This document shows positions 9,488 through 18,457 of a stretch of DNA of 42,714 bases, in pieces. This DNA comes from Saprospiraceae bacterium (GTDB lineage Bacteria > Bacteroidota > Bacteroidia > Chitinophagales > Saprospiraceae). The DNA lies in NCBI GenBank assembly GCA_022448945.1, contig JAKVCV010000013.1, positions 1 through 42,714 of the forward strand. Reading direction: 5' to 3'. The translations under genes were made by a program, and so were the position numbers. How positions within the stretch are numbered: position 1 is the first letter of the stretch; each line of letters starts with the position of its first letter. The notes under the pieces are model-generated. The model was not told the DNA's origin. It searched no databases and was given only the letters and a program-made list of their open reading frames with translations.

Positions 9488-10588
9488 ATGAAAATTTTAC
9501 AGAGTTTATTCTTATTTTTTTTGATAAGTTATTGTACATCCAGTCAGGCACAAGACGTACATTATACGATGTTTGACATGGCTCCATTAGAAATGAATCC
9601 TTCACAAACTGGTTTTTTTGCAGGAACTTTCCGTGTTGGAGGTATTTACAGGACACAATGGGCGGGAATGTCTATTGTCCAATCTCAACCACCACTATCT
9701 ACAGGGTCTACTAATTTTTCAGGTTTCCAGACTCCTTCAGCTTTTATTGATGTTCCTTTTGGTATTCCCCCAAAGGACAAGAACAAAACAATGAAAAGTT
9801 GGGCAGGTGTAGGTGTATCATTTTATTTGGATAAAGTTGCAAATGTATCAAACGTAGCAGCAAGTTTGTCATTAGCCTATCATTTAGGATTAGGTTCTGA
9901 AGGAAGAACTGTTGTTTCCTTTGGTCTGCAAGGTGGAATTTTGCAACATAGTATAAAAGGAGATTTCACCTTCGAACAGGATCTGACGGGTTTGGGAGCA
10001 GGAGATCCTTTATACACATCTGGAGAAGCTTCGAAAACAATGCCCGATTTTTCTGGTGGTGTGTCGGTAAGTCACCGGGCTAAAAAATTTGGATTTGAAG
10101 GTGGTATATCACTTAATCATTTTACAAACCCTAATTACAGTTTGAACAATGAAGATTCAAGATTGCCAATGACAATTATTGCGAATCTAATTGGTACTGT
10201 TACCTTAACAAAAAAATTGTTTCTTAAGCCATTATTTTTCTTCCAAAACATGTTAAATACAACGGGTCAAGGAGAAGGGCTAAGCGCTTACGATTTTAAT
10301 GCACAGGTTTTATTAGGTGTTCATTTTAACGATGAAGAAGATCTTACGTTATTTGTTGGTGGAGGATACCGCGCAAGTGGTGATGCTATTATCCGAGTTG
10401 GTTTAGATATCAAAGGACTTAAGTTTGGCTTTGCTTATGATATTAACACACAAGCTCAAGGACTTAGTTATAAAGTACCAACATTCAATAATAATACAGG
10501 TATGGCTTTCGAAGTTGCGCTTTCTTATGTAGCTAAGATATATAAAGTTCCTATTATTAAGGATGTTTTATTCTGCCCACGATTCTAA
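9488..10588 (+). CDS. porP: PorP/SprF family type IX secretion system membrane protein
   Basis: This complete PorP/SprF-like protein has 366 residues. Residues 1-21 are a signal peptide (SLFLFFLISYCTSSQA before QDVHYTMFD). The mature part has the family start (DMAPLEMNPSQTGFFAGTFRVGGIYRTQW) and alternating amphipathic strands consistent with an outer-membrane beta-barrel. Motifs include GLQGGILQHSI, ANLIGTVTLTKK and a late YDINTQAQGLSYK. PorP belongs to the outer-membrane part of the type IX system; paralogs each help particular type B CTD clients. The next gene is an OmpA/PorE-like protein in the same direction, 101 bases on, matching the common porP-porE pairing. Family certain; whether this is the core PorP or a client-specific paralog is open. 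Confidence 0.88.
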   Translation: MKILQSLFLFFLISYCTSSQAQDVHYTMFDMAPLEMNPSQTGFFAGTFRVGGIYRTQWAGMSIVQSQPPLSTGSTNFSGFQTPSAFIDVPFGIPPKDKNKTMKSWAGVGVSFYLDKVANVSNVAASLSLAYHLGLGSEGRTVVSFGLQGGILQHSIKGDFTFEQDLTGLGAGDPLYTSGEASKTMPDFSGGVSVSHRAKKFGFEGGISLNHFTNPNYSLNNEDSRLPMTIIANLIGTVTLTKKLFLKPLFFFQNMLNTTGQGEGLSAYDFNAQVLLGVHFNDEEDLTLFVGGGYRASGDAIIRVGLDIKGLKFGFAYDINTQAQGLSYKVPTFNNNTGMAFEVALSYVAKIYKVPIIKDVLFCPRF

Positions 10589-10600
10589 ATACCCTCTTAC

Positions 10601-10638
10601 TAAGAATAGAAAATTTTATTTTAAATTTTCTATTCTTA
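10601..10638 (+). terminator. Strong AT-rich hairpin between porP and the porE-like gene
   Basis: A perfect 16-bp stem is formed by 10601-10616 (TAAGAATAGAAAATTT) and 10623-10638, with the six-base loop TATTTT. No clean T-run follows, so it may be a partial terminator, attenuator or mRNA-stabilising hairpin that sets different levels of the two proteins. Confidence 0.5.
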
Positions 10639-10689
10639 ATTTAACATACTTAAGTAATCCAAAAATTTAAATTTAAACTTTTTCTCATA

Positions 10690-12984
10690 ATGAAACTCAA
10701 TAATTTATTAATATTAGTTGTAGCATTTATTTTTGTTACTGAACAAGTATTTGCCCAACCTGTAGGTAATAGACCTACCGCTGAGATGAAACATACAATT
10801 GGAGATCAACAAGCTGATAAAAAAGATGCTTATACTGCCCTTGAATGGTTTATGTCCGCCTATGAACATGATAATAAAGATGCTGATGCTGTTAGTAAAA
10901 TAGCAAATACATATGAGGCTTTGAGAGATTATAAAAGTGCAGCGGACTGGTGGCAGAAATTAGTCGATCTAGACAAAGACCATCATTATCCGCTTAGTCG
11001 TTATCAACATGCCCATGCCATGAAAATGACAGGTGATTATGATAATTGTATTACTGAATTTAATGCATTTCTCGCTGAATATCCTGATGATGCTCCAAGA
11101 GCTGATTATTATAGAAAAATGTCTCAAATACAGATTGATGGTGCCAATTATGCTAAACTTAATCCTGATCCAAGAGAAGAATTATTAATAGAGAATGTTG
11201 GACCCAATGTTAATTCGCCATCTACAGAAGGTGGTGCTTTCCCTATAGGCCGTGAAGAAATTTTATATACATCCCTTAGAACCGATACAATTATCATTAC
11301 AGATGAGGATGCAGATCACGAACACGCAAAAATTTATACTGCTAAGCATTCAGATGGTGAATGGCAGCCAGCAGAAGAATTTCATGCAGAAATTATTCAA
11401 GTAGAAGGATCACACATTGTAGAACCGACTTTTAATGAAGATCATTCTAAATTTTATTTCGTAAGAGCTCAACTCGTTGGAAACCATCTTGAAAATAGTC
11501 ATATTTTTGTGTCTACATATATAGATGGCACTTTAGGTGAACCAACAATGTTAGATTTCAATTCTGATGATTACTCTTGTCAGGATCCTGCTTTGGCAGT
11601 TTGGGATGGTAAACATTACCTTTTGTTTTCATCTAACATGGAAGGTGGAAAAGGTGGTATGGATATATGGTATGCTGAATTGAATGAAGATGGTTCTACC
11701 AAACAACCTTTGAACTTAGAAGAAATAAATACTATAGGTGATGACCTAACCCCTTTTTATGATGAAAGAGATGGGCATCTTTATTTCAGTTCTGATGGGC
11801 ATCCTGGTTTTGGAGGATGGGATATATTCAGATCTACTCGTTCTCCTGACGGAACAATGGGTGAAGTGGTTAATCTTGGAGCAGGGTTTAATACCTATGT
11901 AGATGATTTTCATTTTATCATGAATAAGGTTGGCAATGATGATTGCTATGGCTATATTTTATCGAATCGTCCAGGTACTATTTCAATGAAAACTGAAACA
12001 TGCTGTGATGATATTTTTTCTATTTTGATGCCTGAACGTTGCGATATTATACTTAATGTTGACGTTAATGATGTTGAAACCGGTCAACCTATGATAGGTG
12101 CTACTGTTCAATTAATAGATAAAGCTACCGGAGAAGTTGTTGATGAACAAACAAATACTGAAGGTAATGATTATACTTTTATTCTTGAAATGGGTAAAAC
12201 ATATGATGTTTTAGCTAAAAAAGAAGGTCACGAAGATGGAACTACTCCTATTGATGCGACTAAAGAAGCCTTAACAGCTGCTGGATTGGATTTAACTAAA
12301 CCTATGGAATTTGGGGATAAAGTAAGTATAAAAGAACTTGGTTTAGTAGTTCAGGCATATAATAAAAGAACTAATGAAAAATTAGATGGTGTTACAGTAA
12401 CCATATATGATGCTTCTTCTGGCGATGAGATTAAGAAATTAACTATGGCAAAAGGTAACGAATTTACTTTTGCAATTCCTCGTTCAAAGGATTATAAAGT
12501 ATTTGCTAATCGTGAAGGTTATTTGGCTGATACTAGGGTAGTGGCAAAAAAAGACCTGGGAATGATACAGAAAATGTATTTAATTCCACCACCAGTCTTT
12601 TTTAATGTCTATTTTGACTTTAATAAATCAAATATTCGTCAGGGTGCTGCTGATACTCTTGATATGGTATTGCAAACATTGAAAGATAATCCTGAGATGG
12701 TCGTAGAAGTTCTTGGACATACAGATGCAAAAGGTAGTGATGAATATAATATGACTCTATCTAGCGAACGATCTGTTTCAGCTATTGCATATTTAAAAGA
12801 AAACGGTATTGATGGAAATCGATTAATTTCAAAAGGTGTTGGTGAGGCTGAACCTGTTGCTGAAAATGAAAAAACTGATGGTTCTGATAATCCTGAAGGA
12901 CGTCAACTTAATCGTCGTGTGGAGTTTAAAATAGTAAAAGGTAATTTGGGTATTAATGACTCAGAAACTGAAAAAAAAAGTTAA
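10690..12984 (+). CDS. PorE-like OmpA family protein (TPR, PD40 propeller, two CRD-type domains, OmpA)
   Basis: This 764-residue exported protein has a signal peptide at residues 1-22 (LLILVVAFIFVTEQVFA). TPR-like helices cover about 30-160 and a PD40/WD40-like propeller about 170-450 (YLLFSSNMEGGKGGMDIWY, LYFSSDGHPGFGGWDIF). Two carboxypeptidase-regulatory-like beta domains follow at about 455-635. An OmpA peptidoglycan-binding domain covers about 636-752, with FDFNKSNI, GHTDAKGSDEYN and the LNRRVEF arginine. This domain order is that of PorE, a peptidoglycan-bound periplasmic/outer-membrane part of the type IX complex. The frame ends at TAA directly after a run of nine A. In the -1 frame the sequence stays open into the DUF1573 ORF, so the natural protein may be longer. 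Confidence 0.88.
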   Translation: MKLNNLLILVVAFIFVTEQVFAQPVGNRPTAEMKHTIGDQQADKKDAYTALEWFMSAYEHDNKDADAVSKIANTYEALRDYKSAADWWQKLVDLDKDHHYPLSRYQHAHAMKMTGDYDNCITEFNAFLAEYPDDAPRADYYRKMSQIQIDGANYAKLNPDPREELLIENVGPNVNSPSTEGGAFPIGREEILYTSLRTDTIIITDEDADHEHAKIYTAKHSDGEWQPAEEFHAEIIQVEGSHIVEPTFNEDHSKFYFVRAQLVGNHLENSHIFVSTYIDGTLGEPTMLDFNSDDYSCQDPALAVWDGKHYLLFSSNMEGGKGGMDIWYAELNEDGSTKQPLNLEEINTIGDDLTPFYDERDGHLYFSSDGHPGFGGWDIFRSTRSPDGTMGEVVNLGAGFNTYVDDFHFIMNKVGNDDCYGYILSNRPGTISMKTETCCDDIFSILMPERCDIILNVDVNDVETGQPMIGATVQLIDKATGEVVDEQTNTEGNDYTFILEMGKTYDVLAKKEGHEDGTTPIDATKEALTAAGLDLTKPMEFGDKVSIKELGLVVQAYNKRTNEKLDGVTVTIYDASSGDEIKKLTMAKGNEFTFAIPRSKDYKVFANREGYLADTRVVAKKDLGMIQKMYLIPPPVFFNVYFDFNKSNIRQGAADTLDMVLQTLKDNPEMVVEVLGHTDAKGSDEYNMTLSSERSVSAIAYLKENGIDGNRLISKGVGEAEPVAENEKTDGSDNPEGRQLNRRVEFKIVKGNLGINDSETEKKS
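12971..12980 (+). promoter_or_regulatory. A9-G homopolymer, possible frameshift or slippage site
   Basis: Nine A followed by G sit two codons before the TAA at 12982-12984 of the OmpA gene. A -1 shift here reads through 26 open codons without a start codon and enters the DUF1573 ORF at 13059. The run is long enough for RNA-polymerase slippage or -1 ribosomal slippage (A-AAA-AAA), and is also a typical place for a sequencing error. Confidence 0.5.
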
Positions 12985-13058
12985 ATGATAATGTAACCAC
13001 GGTTGATAATTCTTCCAATGAATCAGTTGCTGAAAAGCCAAGAACAACACTTGGCTTT

Positions 13059-13361
13059 ATGGAGCCGCTCATGAAAATTGGCCCTGTAAAGTTTGGTGAA
13101 GTAAAGAATTATACTGTAGAATTTACTAATACAGGTAAAAACGATTTCAAGATTTTTCATTTGGAGGGTGGCTGTATTTGTACAGAACCCATTGATTGGA
13201 CAAGAGGAAGTATTAAACCAGGACAGAAAGGATATATTACATTTAAATTTGATTCTTCCAAGGCTAAAGTAGATCCTGCTTATGCTTCAAGTTTAAATAT
13301 ATATGGAAACGTTCCTGACGACATGATAATATATGATATTGAGGCAAATGTCACACAATAA
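13059..13361 (+). CDS. DUF1573 domain protein, probably the detached C-terminus of the OmpA protein
   Basis: From the only in-frame ATG this ORF gives 100 residues that are almost entirely a DUF1573 domain: IGPVKFGEVKNYTVEFTNTG, then GGCICTEPI, then IKPGQKGYITFKFDSS. DUF1573 is an Ig-like/ASPM-SPD2-type beta domain of exported Bacteroidota proteins. This ORF has no signal peptide, which is odd for the family. The 26 codons upstream of the ATG are open in the same frame and read as a typical secreted linker (NVTTVDNSSNESVAEKP), continuous with the OmpA gene if the A9 run is read in the -1 frame. The domain may thus be part of the preceding protein; a separate leaderless protein is the alternative. 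Confidence 0.75.
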   Translation: MEPLMKIGPVKFGEVKNYTVEFTNTGKNDFKIFHLEGGCICTEPIDWTRGSIKPGQKGYITFKFDSSKAKVDPAYASSLNIYGNVPDDMIIYDIEANVTQ

Positions 13362-13382
13362 ATAGTATAATAACTTATATTG

Positions 13383-13420
13383 AAAAACCATCCTAATAAT
13401 ATGCAGGATGGTTTTTTTTT
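13383..13420 (+). terminator. Rho-independent terminator after the porP/porE-like operon
   Basis: A perfect 12-bp stem is formed by AAAAACCATCCT (13383-13394) and AGGATGGTTTTT (13405-13416), with a 10-base loop. A run of nine T ends at 13420. It lies 22 bases after the DUF1573 stop. Confidence 0.9.
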
Positions 13421-13618
13421 GGTTATATTGTAATTATTAGAATTTTTCGTTTTTTATGGAGTGCTTTGTAAACCTTAAATGTATTTAAGTCAATCTGTGA
13501 CAAAGTTAAATAGGTTAAAAGACATTTATGGAGGATTATATATATAAAATCTAGCTGCATTCAGATTTCTTATTGATCTGACTTAGTTTCAATTTTTTTT
13601 TATTCTGAGGATTATAAT

Positions 13619-14278
13619 ATGAACGATTTGGAGCAATATCTAAGACCAGGTTTTTTTACAGATAGTAATCACCCTGAAGTGATAGCTTATACACAGAAAA
13701 AAATCTCAGGAATTGTAGGAGTAAAGGAAAAGGTAATAGCTTTATATAATAGTGTAAGGGATGATTTTATATATAATCCATATCATATTAATTTAAAGCC
13801 ATATGCAATGAAAGCAAGTTTTCTATTAACAAAAAAATATGGCTATTGTGTTGAAAAATCTAATCTTTTTGCTGCTTGTGTACGTTCTATGGGAATACCA
13901 AGTAGGACAGGATACAGTAATGTTCGCAACCATCTAGGTACTCAAAATATTGAAAAGTTTCTTAAAACAGATCTTTTGGTTTTTCATGGTTATGCCGAAA
14001 TATTTCTAAATAATAAATGGATAAAATCTACACCTGTATTTAATATGGAATTGTGTCATAAATATGGAGTAGAACCTCTTTTGTTTGATGGTGAAAATGA
14101 TGCTATTTTTCAAGAGTCTGATAAGAAGGGAAATCCTTTTATGGAATACATTTATGAACATGGAACATATGCAGATGTCCCTGTCAAAAAATTTGAAGTG
14201 GAAATGAGAAGACATTATCCACATCTTTTCACAAAACAAAATAATACAACAAAATTTTTTCTCGAATTTGAGGATTAA
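13619..14278 (+). CDS. Transglutaminase-like cysteine protease-fold protein, cytoplasmic
   Basis: This 219-residue protein has no signal peptide or membrane segment. The core is a transglutaminase-like (PF01841) domain. The nucleophile Cys is in KYGYCVEKSNLFAACVRSMGIPSR (about residues 74-97), and the His is in LVFHGYAEIFLNNKWIKSTP (about 120-139). The usual third residue, an Asp after the Trp strand, is not obvious: the sequence reads STPVFN. Such bacterial proteins are often peptidases or amidases of unknown substrate. It starts at an ATG preceded by GAGGATTATA and is followed 35 bases later by xseA in the same direction. Confidence 0.78.
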   Translation: MNDLEQYLRPGFFTDSNHPEVIAYTQKKISGIVGVKEKVIALYNSVRDDFIYNPYHINLKPYAMKASFLLTKKYGYCVEKSNLFAACVRSMGIPSRTGYSNVRNHLGTQNIEKFLKTDLLVFHGYAEIFLNNKWIKSTPVFNMELCHKYGVEPLLFDGENDAIFQESDKKGNPFMEYIYEHGTYADVPVKKFEVEMRRHYPHLFTKQNNTTKFFLEFED

Positions 14279-14313
14279 ATGTTTTTAACCTACCATTCAT
14301 GTTAAATTAAAGT

Positions 14314-15486
14314 ATGGAAACAACCATAAAAAATAGTTTTACCTTATTTGAACTTAATGAACATCTAAAACGAGTGATTGCATTTAATATGCGTGATTCT
14401 TTCTGGATAAATTGTGAAATTTCTGATGTAACAAACTCCAAGGGTAATATTTATATTGCTTTAGTAGAAAGAAATGATTATAAGGTACACGCAAGGGCTC
14501 AAGCAGTAATATGGAAAGGTGCTTTGGAACAAATTAAACAGAAAATTGGTGATTCTCTTTGGTCGATTCTACAAGTCGGCAGACAGGTGTTAATAAAAGT
14601 ACATGTAGAGTATCATGAATTATATGGAATGAAATTAAACATTAAGGATATAGACCCAAGTGTTACTATAGGTCAATTGGAATTAAAACGTCTACAAGTT
14701 CTTAAACAATTAGAATCAGAACAATTTACGCTCTTAAACGCTCAGGTACCAGTATCTTTAGTATGGCAACGAGTTGCTGTAATTTCGTCTCCTAAGGCTG
14801 CTGGTTTACAGGATTTTTTGCAACAATTAAACTCTAATCCCCATCAATATAAATTTTATTGTGAAATTTTTGAAGCAGTTGTTCAAGGAGTAAATACTCC
14901 TCAAGAAGTTATTTCTCAGATAGAAAAGATTGAGAAAAGAAAAGAAGATTTTGATTGTATTGTAATCGTAAGAGGAGGAGGGGCAAGACTTGACCTTATA
15001 GGATTTGACGATTATGATTTATGTGTTGCAATTGCGACTTGTGAATTACCAGTATTGACAGGCATAGGTCATGACATTGATGAAACATTAGCGGACCTTG
15101 TATCTTATCAGAAACTAAAAACACCAACAGCTGTTGCAGAATTTTTGCTACAAAGATCATTGACATTTGAGACTAACCTTTTACAGTATGCTTTAGATAT
15201 AAAGCAAAATGTTGTGCAGAAACTACAACTTGAAGAGTCAAAGATTACTTTGTTACAACAACAAATGAAAACCGGAATTAAAAATCGTTTTAAATTAGCC
15301 CACCAAGTTTTAGAAAGTCTAGAGGATAAATTGCGAATTTTAGATCCTAATACACTTTTATCAAGAGGTTTTACAGTTGTTGTTGATGATGATGGAAAAA
15401 TGTTAAATAGCATTGATCAATTAGATAAAGGTTGTGAATATACATTGCATTTAATGGATGGAAAAGTTAAGGTTAAGGTTGTATAA
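14314..15486 (+). CDS. xseA: Exodeoxyribonuclease VII large subunit
   Basis: This 390-residue protein has an N-terminal OB-fold (FTLFELNEHLKRVI, FWINCEISD, LIKVHVEYHELYGMKLNIKDIDP) and the nuclease region (VAVISSPKAAGLQDF near 155, CIVIVRGGGARLDL near 220, PVLTGIGHDIDETLADLVS near 250, KTPTAVAEFLLQR near 270). A coiled segment and a C-terminal RGFTVVVDDDGK motif follow. ExoVII degrades single-stranded DNA from both ends and acts in repair. It is shorter than the E. coli protein (about 456 residues), losing mainly coiled coil, as is usual in Bacteroidota. The small subunit gene xseB, often directly downstream, is absent; a DUF5682 gene begins immediately at the stop (TAAATG). Confidence 0.93.
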   Translation: METTIKNSFTLFELNEHLKRVIAFNMRDSFWINCEISDVTNSKGNIYIALVERNDYKVHARAQAVIWKGALEQIKQKIGDSLWSILQVGRQVLIKVHVEYHELYGMKLNIKDIDPSVTIGQLELKRLQVLKQLESEQFTLLNAQVPVSLVWQRVAVISSPKAAGLQDFLQQLNSNPHQYKFYCEIFEAVVQGVNTPQEVISQIEKIEKRKEDFDCIVIVRGGGARLDLIGFDDYDLCVAIATCELPVLTGIGHDIDETLADLVSYQKLKTPTAVAEFLLQRSLTFETNLLQYALDIKQNVVQKLQLEESKITLLQQQMKTGIKNRFKLAHQVLESLEDKLRILDPNTLLSRGFTVVVDDDGKMLNSIDQLDKGCEYTLHLMDGKVKVKVV

Positions 15487-17748
15487 ATGGAAATTAAATA
15501 TTTTGGCATAAGGCATCATGGTCCTGGTTCTTCCAAAAGTTTGTTAAAGGCATTGCAGTTAATGCAACCTGATGTGATTTTACTTGAAGGTGCAAATGAA
15601 ATTGATGGATTGTTGCCTTATATCAATGATATTGGATTAATGCCACCTGTTGCTGCTTTGATTTATAATCCAAAGAACTTACAACAAGCAGTATACTATC
15701 CTTTTACTCTTTTCTCACCCGAATGGCAGACTTTTTTATTTGCGTTTAGACATTCTACTCCTGTAGTTCATATGGATTTGCCTCAGTCTCTTTGCTTTGG
15801 ATTGGATCTTATACCTGAAAAGTTAGCAGATATAGAAAAAAATGAAGATGTAATATCTGAAGATGCACAGGTTATTGCAAAGGATCCTTTGGGTTATATG
15901 GCTCAATTAGCAGGTTATGAAGATAGTGAACGGTGGTGGGAAGTTATGTTTGAATTAGGCAATCCCAATGAAGATGTTTTTGAAGCAATTAATAAAATGA
16001 TAAAGACTTTAAGGGATGAAATTGGAACGAAGGGACAAGCATTGAATTTATTACGAGAAGCTTATATGCGTAAGGTTTTACGAAAAACAATAAAAAATGG
16101 TTATAAAAAAATAGCCGTAGTATGTGGAGCATGGCACTGTCCTGTTCTTAAATGTTTCACTGATTATAATATTAAAGAAGATAATGATTTAATCAAAGGT
16201 ATTCCACGTGTAAATACAAAAGCGACATGGATTCCCTGGTCCTATAATAAAATTGCTACTTCTAGTGGCTATGGAGCTGGAGTTCTATCTCCTGCATGGT
16301 ATGAATTGTTATTTATAAATAGATCAGAGGCTACATCAGTATGGATGTCTATGGTTTCGCAACTTTTCATTAAAGAAGATATAGATACAAGTTCTGCTCA
16401 TACAATTGAAGCAGTACGATTAGCAAATACTCTAGCCTCAATTCGTGGACTTCAATTACCTGGAATTGATGAGTTATCTGAGGCGGTCATCACTATCTTT
16501 TCTGGAGGTTATAATAGTCAGTTGGAGTTAGTTCGTGAAAAATTGATTATTGGTGACAAAATGGGAAATGTTCCTTCTGGTATTCCTACAATACCTTTAC
16601 AAAATGATTTAGAATTTAATATAAAAACACTAAAACTATCAAAATATAAAAAGGTCGAAGTACAATGGTTGAAGGCATCTTCTAATAAGCCAAGGGGTAG
16701 TCTTGATTTGAGACAAGAACATGATTTAAAGCAAAGCCAGTTTCTCCATCGGCTTTGTCTATTAGATATTAATTGGGGAATACTTGATATAGCTACAGGT
16801 AGAGAGTTGAGTACAAAAAATGAATATTGGAAAATGCAGTGGAAACCAGAATTTGCGATTCAAATAATTGAAGCTGGCATGTGGGGCAATACTGTATTTC
16901 AGGCTACTGAAAATTGGGTAATAAAAAAGTCTTCTGAGTCAGATACATTGATGGAACTTACAAAATTACTTGAGAAAGTAATCTATGCTGATTTGCCCTC
17001 TGCATTAAGTGCACTTGTAGAGAAACTTAAAAACCTGGCATCTATAACACAGGATATTAATCATATGATGAATGCATTACCATCATTGGTACATATTCAT
17101 CGTTATGGTGATGTAAGAAATACTAAGATTCGTATGGTAAATGTAGTCATGAATGGAATAATACCCAGAATTTGTATCTCTTTGTCTGCTTCTTGTACCT
17201 CATTAGATGAAAATGCTGATAGAAAAATGTTTGAACAGATTTTATCTGTAAATCAGGCTTTAATATTGTTAGATGATCAAAAACATTTGGTTTTCTGGAA
17301 AGAAACACTAAAACATCTTGTTAATAATGAAAGGGTAGGAGGACTTATCAGAGGTGCTGTTACAAGAATTGTCTTTGATTTTAGCGCCTTTTCAATTCAG
17401 CAGGTTTCTAAAATCATGAAATTTTCACTTTCCAGAAGTGTAGATAGATCTGTTGCTAGTGGTTGGATTGAAGGTTTTTTACATGGGAGTGGTCTTTTAC
17501 TAATACATAACCCTGGATTTTGGGAAATTGTTGATTCTTGGGTTACGGATCTTGATGACGATGAGTTTCAGGAGCTGTTGCCAAATCTTAGAAGAACATT
17601 TTCGAAATATTCTACACCAGAAAGACAAAAAATGTTACAAATTGTAAAGGAGGGAAAATCCAAAACAGACTTAACATTTAATGCTGAATTAGATTCCAAG
17701 AGAGTAAAGGCAATAATACCTTTCTTGAAATTATTATTGGAAGATTAA
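15487..17748 (+). CDS. DUF5682 family protein
   Basis: This 753-residue protein starts with IKYFGIRHHGPGSSKSLLKAL and PDVILLEGANEID, then has VVCGAWHCPVL near residue 220. These are hallmarks of DUF5682 and resemble the EreA/ChaN/TraB-like fold, in which the His and Glu residues form the active site. The rest is helical and has no signal or membrane segment. From what I know of the family, DUF5682 genes usually sit with a MoxR-type AAA ATPase, a VWA protein and a SWIM zinc-finger protein. None is seen here: the left neighbour is xseA, abutting with no gap, and the right is lspA on the other strand. Biochemical activity is unknown. Confidence 0.82.
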   Translation: MEIKYFGIRHHGPGSSKSLLKALQLMQPDVILLEGANEIDGLLPYINDIGLMPPVAALIYNPKNLQQAVYYPFTLFSPEWQTFLFAFRHSTPVVHMDLPQSLCFGLDLIPEKLADIEKNEDVISEDAQVIAKDPLGYMAQLAGYEDSERWWEVMFELGNPNEDVFEAINKMIKTLRDEIGTKGQALNLLREAYMRKVLRKTIKNGYKKIAVVCGAWHCPVLKCFTDYNIKEDNDLIKGIPRVNTKATWIPWSYNKIATSSGYGAGVLSPAWYELLFINRSEATSVWMSMVSQLFIKEDIDTSSAHTIEAVRLANTLASIRGLQLPGIDELSEAVITIFSGGYNSQLELVREKLIIGDKMGNVPSGIPTIPLQNDLEFNIKTLKLSKYKKVEVQWLKASSNKPRGSLDLRQEHDLKQSQFLHRLCLLDINWGILDIATGRELSTKNEYWKMQWKPEFAIQIIEAGMWGNTVFQATENWVIKKSSESDTLMELTKLLEKVIYADLPSALSALVEKLKNLASITQDINHMMNALPSLVHIHRYGDVRNTKIRMVNVVMNGIIPRICISLSASCTSLDENADRKMFEQILSVNQALILLDDQKHLVFWKETLKHLVNNERVGGLIRGAVTRIVFDFSAFSIQQVSKIMKFSLSRSVDRSVASGWIEGFLHGSGLLLIHNPGFWEIVDSWVTDLDDDEFQELLPNLRRTFSKYSTPERQKMLQIVKEGKSKTDLTFNAELDSKRVKAIIPFLKLLLED

Positions 17749-17791
17749 TTATAGTAAAAAAAGGATCTAAAGTTTGAATAGCGTTGATATA

Positions 17792-18442
17792 TCAATTTTC
17801 TTCTTTAATTTCCGGTACTGGTTCCAATTCTTTTTGAAAACGTCTATAAAATATAATAGCCATTGTAACTCCAAAACTAATGGAGCTGTCAGCAATATTA
17901 AAAATAGGTTGAAAGAACATGAAGAATTTTCCGCCTACAAAAGGCATCCAGTTAGGCCAAAATCCTTCAAATAAAGGGAAATATAACATGTCAACTACTT
18001 TACCATGTAATATTGGGGCATATCCACCTTCTTGAGGCATAAAGGTAGCCAGTTTTGGAGAGTGAAAAGTGCCGCTATCTGAAAAAATCACACCATAGAA
18101 AATTGAGTCAAGGATATTGCCTATTGCACCAGCAAAAATTAGGGATATACATGCTAATAATAGAAAAGTAGCTTCTTTTTGTATTAGTTTTTTTAAGAAG
18201 TACGCGATAAAAATAACAACTATAATTCTAAAAATTGTTAAGGCTAGTTTTCCATAACTACCTCCAAATTCTATTCCGAAAGCCATTCCTGGGTTCTCAG
18301 TAAAATGGATTTGAAACCAACTTAAACCTAGAATATTAAAAGAATTTCCTAAGGGCATGTTTAATTTTACCCAAATCTTCAATACTTGGTCTAATAATAG
18401 AATAAAAAATATTAATGCAAGTACAAAATGTGATCGTTTCAA
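17792..18442 (-). CDS. lspA: Lipoprotein signal peptidase, second tandem copy
   Basis: This 216-residue inner-membrane aspartyl protease of the SPase II family cleaves lipoprotein signal peptides after lipidation. Four hydrophobic segments are visible. The family motifs are present: LDQVLKIWVK near the N-terminus, TENPGMAFGIE near 50, AGAIGNILDS with the first catalytic Asp near 110, and PIFNIADSSIS with the second near 180. It is longer than the E. coli enzyme (164 residues) because of an insertion between the two Asp motifs, typical of Bacteroidota. It lies 15 bases downstream of a close paralog in the same orientation, and both keep all catalytic residues. Confidence 0.93.
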   Translation of the reverse strand: MKRSHFVLALIFFILLLDQVLKIWVKLNMPLGNSFNILGLSWFQIHFTENPGMAFGIEFGGSYGKLALTIFRIIVVIFIAYFLKKLIQKEATFLLLACISLIFAGAIGNILDSIFYGVIFSDSGTFHSPKLATFMPQEGGYAPILHGKVVDMLYFPLFEGFWPNWMPFVGGKFFMFFQPIFNIADSSISFGVTMAIIFYRRFQKELEPVPEIKEEN

Positions 18443-18457
18443 GTTTTATGATTGTTA

